Below are positions 16,805-24,375 of a stretch of DNA of 40,466 bases, piece after piece (position 1 is the stretch's first letter; each line of letters begins with the position of its first letter). The position numbers and the translations under genes were made by a program. A model generated the notes under the pieces. The model was not told the origin of the DNA, searched no databases, and was given only the letters and a program-made list of their open reading frames with translations. This DNA is from Oscillospiraceae bacterium (GTDB lineage: Bacteria > Bacillota > Clostridia > Oscillospirales > Oscillospiraceae): positions 1 through 40,466 of the forward strand of contig JAFVVH010000034.1 of assembly GCA_017502285.1 (NCBI GenBank). Reading direction: 5' to 3'.

Positions 16805-16839
16805 AGAGTCCCCCTCCTGCTGGTTATTATTGCAAGTTA

Positions 16840-16868
16840 ACATTAGCATACATTTTGGGACATTTCAA
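16840..16868 (-). promoter_or_regulatory. Promoter of the SLH-HtrA protease gene
   Basis: On the minus strand TTGAAA (16863-16868) and TAATGT (16840-16845) are 17 bp apart, with TG one base ahead of the -10 (extended -10). Confidence 0.65.
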
Positions 16869-16905
16869 CTTCTTCGTGAATAAAACATTATCGGGTTGAT
16901 GACAG

Positions 16906-16917
16906 GACGCCGACGAG
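16906..16917 (+). repeat. Right copy of island-flanking direct repeat
   Basis: An exact second copy of GACGCCGACGAG, preceded by GTTGAT at 16895-16900. It lies between the protease promoter and the tRNA fragment at 17088-17132. The region 16869-17050 has no gene; it carries several GCGAC/CGACGAG-like short repeats. Confidence 0.5.
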
Positions 16918-17045
16918 TTATCGACCAAAACGACGAGCAAGGGTTGCGAAAGCGACGATATAGCGACAGAAAAGGCACAAAAAGGCATGACCAATTGCAA
17001 CTATCAACAACCAGAAATAAGTACCGAAAAAACAGGAAAATGAGC

Positions 17046-17081
17046 AAAAAGAAGCCTCGCTATCCTGAGATAGCGAGGCTT
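17046..17081 (-). terminator. Terminator of the folT-comEC-holA-toprim operon
   Basis: AAGCCTCGCTATC (17052-17064) and GATAGCGAGGCTT (17069-17081) form a perfect 13-bp stem with a 4-nt loop, followed on the minus strand by CTTTTTG. It lies just beyond the CCA end of the tRNA fragment. Confidence 0.85.
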
Positions 17082-17087
17082 TCCTTA

Positions 17088-17132
17088 TGGTTGCGGAGGC
17101 AGGACTTGAACCTGCGACCTCCGGGTTATGAA
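17088..17132 (-). pseudogene. 3' fragment of an initiator-type tRNA (fMet-like)
   Basis: Read on the minus strand, 45 nt reproduce the 3' part of a tRNA: anticodon loop TTCATAA (anticodon CAU), 3' anticodon stem CCCGG, variable loop AGGTC, T-stem GCAGG/CCTGC with loop TTCAAGT, acceptor strand CTCCGCA, then ACCA. The CCC side of the anticodon stem and CCGCAACCA end resemble tRNA-fMet. The 5' half is absent; instead the toprim gene runs into it, and its last codon and TAA stop lie inside the fragment. It is most likely an attachment-site remnant of an integrated element. No intact tRNA is in the window. Confidence 0.75.
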
Positions 17133-17719
17133 ATCGAACAGAATGCCCGCTCCAGTTCCTCTTGGGTACAGCAGGTATTGAGCACCTGCAAAAGCGCGTT
17201 GGCAGACATGTGCTCCGGCAAGCTCATCGCCCGCAGCAGCTTGCTCCGGCGCAGAGCACTGTCCGCGCCGCCGGAAAGCCCCATTGCCATCAGGTCCGCC
17301 TTGGTCAGCCGAAGGGTTTGCACAGCCACCTCTCCCTCTTCCAGAACGGTTGCCCCCGCTCGGCGAAGAGCAGCCAGCAGAATATCCGGCGACATGCCCT
17401 CCACCCCCAGCTTCCCCTCCTTGCCCGGAGCGGCCTTGCGCCGTTCCTTGCCCATAATATCGGGCACATAGGCATGTTTGAGGCAGTCTGCGGGCATGGC
17501 GCTTTTCAGCCGGTTTCGGATAACAAAGCCCGCCCCATCCGGGTCGGTAAAGACGATCAGCCCCCGTTGCTGTGCTACCCGGCGCAGCAGGGCCATCTGT
17601 TCGTCATTTTTAAAAATGCCAAATCCCGCTGTCTCCAAAATCAGTGTATCCACCAGCTGGGACAGGGTATTTTTATCGTATCGGCCCTCCACCACGATGG
17701 CTTCCCGAATACGCAGCAT
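17126..17719 (-). CDS. Toprim-domain protein, RNase M5-like (DUF4093 type)
   Basis: A 197-aa protein. An N-terminal Toprim domain carries the glutamate motif IVVEGRYDK and the acidic DPDGAG motif, as in RNase M5 (RnmV), which matures 5S rRNA. The region after residue 85 (KLGVEGMSPDILLAALRRAG) also follows RnmV; the C-terminus resembles the DUF4093 extension found in Clostridia. The ATG at 17719 has GGGGGAG six bases upstream. The last Ser codon and TAA stop are provided by the tRNA fragment, so the original C-terminus may have been altered, though the length is near normal. It is the last gene after holA. I am sure of Toprim, less sure of RNase M5 activity. Confidence 0.8.
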   Translation of the reverse strand: MLRIREAIVVEGRYDKNTLSQLVDTLILETAGFGIFKNDEQMALLRRVAQQRGLIVFTDPDGAGFVIRNRLKSAMPADCLKHAYVPDIMGKERRKAAPGKEGKLGVEGMSPDILLAALRRAGATVLEEGEVAVQTLRLTKADLMAMGLSGGADSALRRSKLLRAMSLPEHMSANALLQVLNTCCTQEELERAFCSIS

Positions 17720-17734
17720 CAGCACACTCCCCCA

Positions 17735-18781
17735 TCACTTCTTGTTTGCCGGTGTGGCCAGTTCCAGCAGCAGGTCCGTCAAAACTTCACGCTCGTCCCG
17801 ATTGTCCGACTTCAGCGCCAAGTCTGCCTGCGCGCACAGGGTGACCGCCTTCCGGCACCACGGCAGAGAAAAGCGGCGGGCACTGTCCATCAGTTTCTGC
17901 GCGGGATAGGGCTTTAGCCCCCATTGCTGGGCCAGATCCCCTGCCGTTCCGTGCCGCTCCAGTATCAGTCTGGCACTATACAGCTGGCGCAGATTTTTCC
18001 CCAGCGTAAACAGGATCAGCACAGCCGGTTCCTGCATCTGCAGCAGCTCACCCAGCACCCGGGCCGCACGGTCAAAGTCACCCGCACCAATGGCATTGGT
18101 CATTTCAAATGCCACCGCATCCAACTGCGGCGTAGCCACAGCCTCGATATCCTCCCGGGTGATGCGGCTGCCCCGGGCATAGGCACCCACCTTTTCGATC
18201 TCCCCGATCAGACCGTTCATCAGATCTCCGCACAAGAAGATCAGATACCGCGCCTGCTCGGAGTCGATCTCCTTGCCCAGCGCCTTGAATCTGCGGTGGA
18301 CCCAATCCACCAGATCTCCCTGCTCCTGCCGGGCAAACTCCACCACGCTGCCGTGCTCCTTTATGCTCAGAGCCAGCTTGGTGCGCGCATCCATCTTATA
18401 GTCGATCAAATCGTACAGAAACACCACACAGCAGTAGTCGGGCAGTTGGGCAAACAGCGCCGTCAGTGCCTCCCTGTCTTTCTCGCTTCCCTTGGAAAGG
18501 TCGTAGTCGGTGACCAGCACCAGCGTGCGCTCACTCATCATGGGAAGGGCATCCACAGTCTGCTCCAGCAGTTCAGGTGTAAAGTCTTTTCCGGAGATGG
18601 TATGCAGGTTAAATTCCGTCATTCCTTCTCCCACCAGCTGCTCCTTCATGCGGCCCAAATAGAAATCACGCAGGTATACTTCTTCTCCGTGCAGCACATA
18701 CAGCCGGCCCAATGTGCCGGCTGACAGGTCTTTTTTCAGTTGCAGGTAGGCGGAATTATCCGCGTTCTTTTTGACCGCCAT
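17735..18781 (-). CDS. holA: DNA polymerase III subunit delta
   Basis: A 348-aa clamp-loader delta subunit, which opens the beta clamp for loading on DNA. The N-terminal LYVLHGEEVYLRDFYLGRMKEQL is the delta signature (it replaces a true Walker A). TLVLVTDYD, the central AAA-like region, the GDLMNGLIGEIEKVGAYA segment, and the C-terminal collar with FTLGKNLRQLYSARLILERHG follow. The start has AGGAGG, which overlaps the comEC TAG, so it is coupled to comEC. The comEC-holA order is widespread in Firmicutes, usually followed by rpsT; here a Toprim gene follows instead. Confidence 0.94.
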   Translation of the reverse strand: MAVKKNADNSAYLQLKKDLSAGTLGRLYVLHGEEVYLRDFYLGRMKEQLVGEGMTEFNLHTISGKDFTPELLEQTVDALPMMSERTLVLVTDYDLSKGSEKDREALTALFAQLPDYCCVVFLYDLIDYKMDARTKLALSIKEHGSVVEFARQEQGDLVDWVHRRFKALGKEIDSEQARYLIFLCGDLMNGLIGEIEKVGAYARGSRITREDIEAVATPQLDAVAFEMTNAIGAGDFDRAARVLGELLQMQEPAVLILFTLGKNLRQLYSARLILERHGTAGDLAQQWGLKPYPAQKLMDSARRFSLPWCRKAVTLCAQADLALKSDNRDEREVLTDLLLELATPANKK

Positions 18782-18791
18782 AGTGTTCCTC

Positions 18792-21101
18792 CTATTCAGA
18801 TCCCGGTCGGGCAGTGATGGTCACAGTGCCGTTCAGATCCGTTCGATAAAGCTGCGCTCCCACCGACAGGAAACGGTCCATCGCCTCCTGCGTGGGGTGT
18901 CCGTAAGAATTGTCCGCTCCCACGGAAAACACCGCCACATCCGGCCGGACTGTGTCCAGTAAAAGCTGCGAGTTGGAATACTTTGATCCGTGGTGTCCCG
19001 CCACCATCAACTCCACGTCGGGAAGCCACGTATGTGCCACCAGCTTTTTCTCCACCGATGTCCCCATATCCCCGGTGATGATCACATCGTAATCTCCCGC
19101 GGAACACAGCACGCTCAGCCCAAGCTCGTTGGTATCCTCCGCCCGTCCCAGCGGAGCATAAATGATAAATTCGGCATCCGGTCCAAAGGCCAGCCGCGTG
19201 TCCTCCCGAACAAACCGCACATCCACCTGTTCCCGCTGCGCCCGACTGAGAATATCCCGGCGCAAAGAGGAGTCCTCCTGCACATCAGGAAGAGCAATTT
19301 CTTTCACATCAATTCTATCCAAAAGCTCCGGTATTCCGTTGGCATGGTCTGCATGATAGTGACTGACCACCAGCAGGTCAAGGTCGGAGCGGCCCAGCGC
19401 CTGTATGCAGTCGGCAGCAATATCACCCGCATTTTCATAGCTGTCACCGCCACAGTCCACCATGGCAAGATGAGTACCCGAACGAATGAGCACACATTGT
19501 CCCTGACCCACATCCAGCACCCGCACGCTCATATCCCCGGCATGAAAGTCCAGATTAGTCAGCAGCACTGCTGCCGCCAGCGCAACCACAGCAGCAGTCG
19601 AGGGAATGCGCAGCCGCTTTTTTCCCCGCAGCAGCAAAGCTGCTGCCAGAACAGCATACACAAACAGCAACCAAATCAAATAATAGCCGTTTGTCGCAGG
19701 TATGGACGCAAGAGGGATCTTCCCCAAAAAATCAATAACCATATGCAAGTACCGTACCACCACAGTCACGGGCTGCGCCGCAAAAAGCGCAGCCGTTGGA
19801 ACTATCAGCCCCAGCGCGCCCACCGCGATACCACCGGTAAATACCACAGTGATCGCCCACAGGGTCAGCAGATTGGACAATGGCGCAATGATCGACACCC
19901 GACCAAAATAAAAAGCGGTCAGCGGTGTGGTAATCACCAGCGCGCCAAGGGTGGTGGCTGTGGTGGATACCACAAAGCGCACCATGCCGTTCCATAACCA
20001 CCGCAGAGGATTTTTGCCCGGCCTTCTCAGTCTGAACACAGGAAGCATACGTTCCTGCAGTCCACCGGAAAACAGCAGGATGCCGGCCACCGCTGTGAAA
20101 GACAGTTGTAAACTCACGCTGGCAGCGCAAAAAGGATTATGTACCAGCAAAACAAACAGTGCAAAGGCCAGTGATGTAAAGCTGTCCCGCTGTCTGCCCG
20201 CCAAAGGTGCAAGCTGCAGCATGGCCACCATCACCGCGGCACGCACCACCGAAGGTGTGCTTCCGGCCATGAGGGTAAACAAAAACAAAATGGGCAAAGA
20301 TACCAGCGCACAGCGGCGGCTTCCTCTGCCCAGCAACAGAGCAAGAAATCCCGCCAGACAGGCCAGATGCATGCCCGACACCGCCACGGTATGTGCCAGT
20401 CCGGTACGCTGCAAAGAAGAAGTGAAACTGTCACTCAAGCTGTCCCGGTTGCCGGTGACCACCGACTTGACCAGCGGTGCCGCATCTTCGGGAAAGGCCC
20501 GGTCAATGCTCTGCTTCAGCCTGTGGGCCAAAACCGCAGGAACACAGGTCAGCGGGAAACGTTGAGGCCGTTGAACGCTCAACTCCCCATACCCTTTCGC
20601 GGTCAGAAATATCCCCTTTGCGGTGTAATAGGTGATCTCCTGTCCGTGGTAAGTGTGTGTGGCAAGGGTACAGTGGGCAACGGTAGAAATCTCATCTCCG
20701 GGCCGGAGCTGCAGATACGTCTCGTCCCCATAGAGCAGGGTCAGCGCACTGCCTTGCTCCAGCCGGGTGCGGACCAGAACGCTTGCACCGTAGTCCGTGG
20801 GCTGGGGGTACTGAGCAACAACTGCCGTCAGTTTTACCGTCTGATCGTCCAGTTGTCGGGCCGGCTCCAGAAACAGCTGGTCATAGCCGCAGCTCCACAG
20901 CAGTCCTACCGCAAGCCCCGCGCAGCACAAAAGCGCCCGCCGGCGGATGCGGTCCGGACAAAGCCCTTTCAAAAAACGCAGACCCAAAGCCAAAGTCGCG
21001 CAAAGCCCAGCCAGCGGAAGCAGCACACTTTTGGACAGCAGCAACACCGCACCAAAGACTGCTAACGCATAGCCGGAACAGAAAATAGCCAATTTTCGCA
21101 T
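18792..21101 (-). CDS. comEC: DNA internalization competence protein ComEC/Rec2
   Basis: A 769-aa membrane channel that passes single-stranded DNA into the cytosol. The order is N-terminal hydrophobic helices with a DUF4131 OB-like domain (about 1-180), the ComEC competence membrane domain (about 200-490, with AVSGMHLACLAGFLALLLG), and a C-terminal metallo-beta-lactamase domain with the metal motif SHYHADHANG. All parts look intact. There is no clear ribosome binding site in the 9-bp gap after folT, so translation probably depends on coupling. No other competence genes are visible, so actual transformability is unknown. Confidence 0.93.
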   Translation of the reverse strand: MRKLAIFCSGYALAVFGAVLLLSKSVLLPLAGLCATLALGLRFLKGLCPDRIRRRALLCCAGLAVGLLWSCGYDQLFLEPARQLDDQTVKLTAVVAQYPQPTDYGASVLVRTRLEQGSALTLLYGDETYLQLRPGDEISTVAHCTLATHTYHGQEITYYTAKGIFLTAKGYGELSVQRPQRFPLTCVPAVLAHRLKQSIDRAFPEDAAPLVKSVVTGNRDSLSDSFTSSLQRTGLAHTVAVSGMHLACLAGFLALLLGRGSRRCALVSLPILFLFTLMAGSTPSVVRAAVMVAMLQLAPLAGRQRDSFTSLAFALFVLLVHNPFCAASVSLQLSFTAVAGILLFSGGLQERMLPVFRLRRPGKNPLRWLWNGMVRFVVSTTATTLGALVITTPLTAFYFGRVSIIAPLSNLLTLWAITVVFTGGIAVGALGLIVPTAALFAAQPVTVVVRYLHMVIDFLGKIPLASIPATNGYYLIWLLFVYAVLAAALLLRGKKRLRIPSTAAVVALAAAVLLTNLDFHAGDMSVRVLDVGQGQCVLIRSGTHLAMVDCGGDSYENAGDIAADCIQALGRSDLDLLVVSHYHADHANGIPELLDRIDVKEIALPDVQEDSSLRRDILSRAQREQVDVRFVREDTRLAFGPDAEFIIYAPLGRAEDTNELGLSVLCSAGDYDVIITGDMGTSVEKKLVAHTWLPDVELMVAGHHGSKYSNSQLLLDTVRPDVAVFSVGADNSYGHPTQEAMDRFLSVGAQLYRTDLNGTVTITARPGSE

Positions 21102-21110
21102 AATCGAATA

Positions 21111-21920
21111 TCAGAACAGGCTGATGCGGTCCTCATGGCCGCCGCGGGGAAGCACTCCCATGCGCTGCAGAATGGGAAGCATACTGTTGAACAAGATGTA
21201 AAGGAGCAGAGCTTTAGGCACAATGGTAGCCATGTTCTTTATGAAGCTGGGCACAAACCAGCTCCAGAAGGTGGCCCCCCGGATCATCACATTCCAGACC
21301 GAGCCAAGCGCCGCGTTGACCAGCAGGTTGACCAGCAGATTGGCGATCACAATGCTGACTACGGTGACCCGGCGGCGGTAGAAACACAGGGCATAGATCA
21401 GCACACCCAGCATAGTGGACAGGGTATAACCAAAGAAAAATTCACCGCTGGGCTGCAAAATAAAGCCCAGGATATCCTCCACAAAGCCATATACCAGTCC
21501 CAGCACCGGGCCGCACACCATGGCACACAGGGCGCGGGCCAAAAATCCGAAGGACAGCTTGGTGTGGAAGATGGGGATGCTGGGCACCAGAGAAAGAGCC
21601 CGGGCCATGGCCACCATCAGGGCCGCAAACACCAACAACCGGGTGTTGTGCAGGTTGGCGCTGTCCAAGTGGACCGCGCTTCCAAACTCCATAAAGTAGT
21701 CCAGCACGGCATATGCCAAAATGGCCACACCGATCAGGCCCAGCGACCAGATCCCCACAGTTCCCCACGGATCTGAAGTCCATTTGTCCTGCAGCCAGAC
21801 GGCAAGAGGCTGATCCCCCTTCTTATTCCATACCGCGGCAAATTGGACTGCTACAAAAAACAGTCCAGCCGCCAACTGCCACAGCAGGGCACGGCGCTTG
21901 CTTTCACTGTGTTGTTCCAT
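21111..21920 (-). CDS. ECF transporter S component, folate (FolT) type
   Basis: A 269-aa membrane protein whose residues from about 90 onward match folate-type S components: TRLLVFAALMVAMARALS, KLSFGFLARALCAMVCGPVLG, and GFVEDILGFILQPSGEFFFGY, then the C-terminal helices. S components bind the vitamin and work with the shared EcfAAT module, which is not in this window. An extra N-terminal part of about 85 residues with two hydrophobic segments makes it longer than the usual 170-190 aa. I chose ATG 21920, which has AAGGAGG seven bases upstream; the frame is open further upstream through the leader RNA but without start signals. It heads the folT-comEC-holA-toprim unit. The vitamin specificity is inference. 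Confidence 0.8.
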   Translation of the reverse strand: MEQHSESKRRALLWQLAAGLFFVAVQFAAVWNKKGDQPLAVWLQDKWTSDPWGTVGIWSLGLIGVAILAYAVLDYFMEFGSAVHLDSANLHNTRLLVFAALMVAMARALSLVPSIPIFHTKLSFGFLARALCAMVCGPVLGLVYGFVEDILGFILQPSGEFFFGYTLSTMLGVLIYALCFYRRRVTVVSIVIANLLVNLLVNAALGSVWNVMIRGATFWSWFVPSFIKNMATIVPKALLLYILFNSMLPILQRMGVLPRGGHEDRISLF

Positions 21921-21929
21921 AAAAAATCC

Positions 21930-22117
21930 TCCTTCTGTATCTCGGCAGTCCAACACCGTTGGGGTCGCCGCACAGAGGAGGTTTCTCCGGTATGCGGCAG
22001 CGGGAGCCAGACCATGCACTGCAAGCATCCGCTTTTCGTCCGAAGGGCAGTCCCTGTCCCTTTGGCACTCAGCCGTGTGTCCACGGCAACACGCACGATC
22101 CTAATCTGCCAATTTCC
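21930..22117 (-). ncRNA. Structured leader RNA upstream of folT (unassigned; riboswitch or 6S-like)
   Basis: A transcript from the promoter at 22123-22151 would have about a 195-nt leader. The ends pair: TTGGCAG (22106-22112) with CTGCCGA (21942-21948), closing a domain with several internal hairpins, including GCCGTG/CACGGC with a GACA loop and GCCGCA/TGCGGC. The latter hairpin holds ACCTCCTCT, complementary to the AAGGAGGA ribosome binding site; within the hairpin those bases can instead pair with GGAG. This switch-like geometry fits translational control. The known THF, TPP, FMN and cobalamin motifs are not seen. A 6S-like RNA is the main alternative. Confidence 0.5.
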
Positions 22118-22122
22118 TTTTC

Positions 22123-22151
22123 AGTGTACCTCTTTTCGACTAAAATTGCAA
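22123..22151 (-). promoter_or_regulatory. Promoter of the leader RNA-folT-comEC-holA operon
   Basis: On the minus strand TTGCAA (22146-22151) and TACACT (22123-22128) are separated by 17 bp. No other good promoter lies between it and folT, so the leader RNA and folT probably share one transcript. Confidence 0.65.
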
Positions 22152-22203
22152 GAGCGAACAACCGTTTTGCCCGCGGCATAGACTGGATACAGAGGTGATG
22201 TCA

Positions 22204-22404
22204 ATGTCACGTCCCTGCACGCCGGGGAATAACTCCCGCGCCATTGCCATAGCGGCAGTCCTCACCGCCGATGCGCTGACACACGACCGAACACCCGAGG
22301 AGATCGGTCGGATGGCCGCATTCTTCACGGTATTGGGTGACACTATGGCGCTGCTGGCCTTTGACCCAAAGCTGCAAAAGTGTCAGGAGCAGTTCAACCA
22401 ATGA
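22204..22404 (+). CDS. Small DUF6774-like protein
   Basis: A 66-aa protein with a hydrophobic first half (AIAIAAVLTADALT) and a second half EEIGRMAAFFTVLGDTMALLA that resembles small Clostridia proteins of the DUF6774 type. The function is unknown. The ATG at 22204 has AGAGG eight bases upstream; a GTG three codons earlier overlaps that site. It is divergent from the folT promoter, and its 3' end overlaps the 3' end of the patatin gene by 11 bp on the opposite strand. The family call is from memory of the pattern and needs a profile search. Confidence 0.6.
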   Translation: MSRPCTPGNNSRAIAIAAVLTADALTHDRTPEEIGRMAAFFTVLGDTMALLAFDPKLQKCQEQFNQ

Positions 22405-23245
22405 ACGCGCGGATCTCCTCCATGCGGTCAGCGGCCTGCTGATAGCCGTCCGCCCACAGCAGACGCAGCTTTTCCACGTCCCGTTCCGTCCGGGACACCC
22501 CTCTGGTGCTCTCCGGTGCTATGACAAGTATTTTCCCTTCATGCTCAAGCTGAAACAGTCGTTCCCGGCACTGGTTATACCGCTGCGCACGCTGACGCAT
22601 GGCATGGCAGAAGTTGGGCCATTGACGGTATTTACACTCCACCAGTCGCAGCAAGCGGTCCGGCTTTCGTACATAATCTCTGGGTTTGGTCAGTACCACG
22701 ATGACCCTGTCGCAGCCCTGCTCCAGCGCCCGCTCAAAGGGAATCCCGTCGACCACTCCTCCGTCCAGATAGGGCTGATCGTTGATATGAAAAACAGGGA
22801 ACATCAGCGGCAGGGCGCAGCTGGCCTGAAGCAGCAAGCTGCTGCCTTCCGCGTCCCGGGGCACAGTCAAATAGTCGGCTGTTCCGGTGTTTAGATTAGT
22901 GACCACCGCCTCCATTGTGCCGGTCCATGCAGCAAAGGTGTCGTAATCAAAAGGCACAAGCTCCTGCGGGATATGTCGAAAGGTGAAATCCAGGCCAAAA
23001 TAGCTTCGGTTATCCCGGCGCAGCAAATTACCCATGCCCATATAGCGTTTGTCCGGGGCAAACCGGGTCGCTACCTCCAGATTGCGCCCCTGCTGCCCGG
23101 AAATATAACTGACACCGTAGGCCGCGCCTGCGGACACACCGATCACATAGTCACACATGACACCGCCTGCCAGCAGGCCATCGCATACCCCTGCGGAAAA
23201 GATCGTGCGCAGAGCACCACCCTCCAGAACAAGCCCAGTCTTCAT
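22394..23245 (-). CDS. Patatin-like phospholipase family protein
   Basis: A 283-aa cytosolic serine hydrolase of the patatin/RssA class. The oxyanion loop LVLEGGALR, nucleophile elbow GVSAGA (GxSxG), and catalytic Asp in DGGVVDG are all present, making the Ser-Asp dyad complete. The C-terminal part (DRVIVVLTKPRDY) matches the bacterial YjjU/RssA-like subgroup, whose substrates are mostly undefined lipids. GGAGGTGG precedes the ATG, and a TTGCCA/TAGAAT promoter is upstream. It is a single-gene unit converging on the small plus-strand gene. Confidence 0.88.
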   Translation of the reverse strand: MKTGLVLEGGALRTIFSAGVCDGLLAGGVMCDYVIGVSAGAAYGVSYISGQQGRNLEVATRFAPDKRYMGMGNLLRRDNRSYFGLDFTFRHIPQELVPFDYDTFAAWTGTMEAVVTNLNTGTADYLTVPRDAEGSSLLLQASCALPLMFPVFHINDQPYLDGGVVDGIPFERALEQGCDRVIVVLTKPRDYVRKPDRLLRLVECKYRQWPNFCHAMRQRAQRYNQCRERLFQLEHEGKILVIAPESTRGVSRTERDVEKLRLLWADGYQQAADRMEEIRAFIG

Positions 23246-23275
23246 ACCGCCACCTCCAAGAGTTTCTACACCTTT

Positions 23276-23303
23276 ATTCTAAGTCATTTTGTGAAAATGG
23301 CAA
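23276..23303 (-). promoter_or_regulatory. Promoter of the patatin-like gene
   Basis: On the minus strand TTGCCA (23298-23303) and TAGAAT (23276-23281) are separated by 16 bp. It is back-to-back with the cysK promoter. Confidence 0.5.
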
Positions 23304-23337
23304 CAATAAAATCCAACCGTTTCCCTGCAAACTCCAT

Positions 23338-23365
23338 TTGACTTTTCTGCTGGCTGTGATACTAT
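23338..23365 (+). promoter_or_regulatory. Promoter of cysK
   Basis: TTGACT (23338-23343) and TACTAT (23360-23365) are separated by 16 bp, about 35 bp before the cysK start. No T-box or S-box structure fits in the short leader. Confidence 0.55.
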
Positions 23366-23400
23366 ACTTATAATCTATTTTCCCCACAGGAGGCTTTTAT

Positions 23401-24330
23401 ATGGCTCTTTATCAAAGTGTGGAACAGCTCATGGGCAACACCCCTCTGCTGGAGCTGTGCAACTATTCCGCCGCCCACGGTCTGAAGGCCCGTCTGCTGG
23501 CCAAGCTGGAGTTCCTCAACCCCGGTGGCAGCGCAAAGGACCGGGTAGGCCGCTCCATGCTGGACGATGCGCAAAAGCGCGGCCTGCTCAAGCCCGGCAG
23601 TGTCATCATTGAGCCCACCTCCGGCAATACCGGAATCGGACTTGCCTGCGTGGCCGCCGCCCGTGGCTACCGGGTCATTCTGACTATGCCCGACACCATG
23701 AGTCAGGAGCGGCGCACCATGCTGCAGGCCTACGGTGCCGAGCTGGTGCTCACACCCGGCACGCTGGGCATGCAGGGCGCAGTGGACAAGGCCAACGAGC
23801 TGGCCGCCTCCCTGCCTGACAGCTTTATCCCCAGCCAGTTCGACAACCCCGCCAACCCCGCCGCCCACTATGCCACTACCGGCCCGGAGATCTGGACAGA
23901 TACAAACGGTTGCGTAGATGTGTTCGTGGCCGGAGTTGGCACTGGCGGCACCATCTCCGGCACCGGACGCTATCTCAAGGAACAAAAGGACTCTGTGGAG
24001 GTGGTCGCAGTGGAACCTGCTGCCTCTCCCCTGCTCTCCGGCGGTCAGGCCGGTCCCCACGGCATTCAGGGCATCGGCGCCAACTTCATCCCCTCCGCAC
24101 TGGACCGCACCATCTACGACCGTGTGATGCCCGTAGCCGAGGAGGATGCTTATGCCGCAGGCCGAGAGCTTGCAAAGCGGGAGGGCGTGCTGTGCGGAAT
24201 CTCCTCCGGCGCGGCCCTGTGGGCCGCCACGCAGCTGGCAAAGAAACCGGAATACGAGGGCAAGACCATTGTGGTCCTGCTTCCCGACTCCGGCGACCGC
24301 TACTTCTCAACCCCCATGTTCCAAGAATAA
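23401..24330 (+). CDS. cysK: Cysteine synthase A (O-acetylserine sulfhydrylase)
   Basis: A 309-aa fold-type II PLP enzyme that makes cysteine from O-acetylserine and sulfide. The PLP lysine is Lys46 in NPGGSAKDR, the substrate loop is EPTSGNTGIGLA, and the phosphate-binding loop is GVGTGGTISGTGRYLK. SSGAALWAA and LPDSGDRYFST near the C-terminus are typical. GGAGG precedes the ATG. It is a monocistronic plus-strand gene, divergent from the patatin gene and sharing a bidirectional terminator with the Rnf operon. Confidence 0.96.
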   Translation: MALYQSVEQLMGNTPLLELCNYSAAHGLKARLLAKLEFLNPGGSAKDRVGRSMLDDAQKRGLLKPGSVIIEPTSGNTGIGLACVAAARGYRVILTMPDTMSQERRTMLQAYGAELVLTPGTLGMQGAVDKANELAASLPDSFIPSQFDNPANPAAHYATTGPEIWTDTNGCVDVFVAGVGTGGTISGTGRYLKEQKDSVEVVAVEPAASPLLSGGQAGPHGIQGIGANFIPSALDRTIYDRVMPVAEEDAYAAGRELAKREGVLCGISSGAALWAATQLAKKPEYEGKTIVVLLPDSGDRYFSTPMFQE

Positions 24331-24333
24331 AGA

Positions 24334-24370
24334 ACGGCCCTGCGGCAAATGCCGCAGGGCCATTCTTTAT
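24334..24370. terminator. Bidirectional terminator between cysK and rnfB
   Basis: GGCCCTGCGGCA (24336-24347) and TGCCGCAGGGCC (24350-24361) form a perfect 12-bp stem, extended by GAA/TTC, with T-rich sequence on the plus side. It serves the converging cysK and rnf transcripts. Confidence 0.85.
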
Positions 24371-24375
24371 TCTTT

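Noticed and set aside
16896..17471. Plus-strand frame containing LRRQDLNLRPPGYE
   Set aside because: This is the familiar false translation of a tRNA 3' end in antisense; the tRNA fragment at 17088-17132 explains it.
21930..22117. THF riboswitch in the folT leader
   Set aside because: The conserved THF aptamer segments I know are not visible, so I left the class unassigned.
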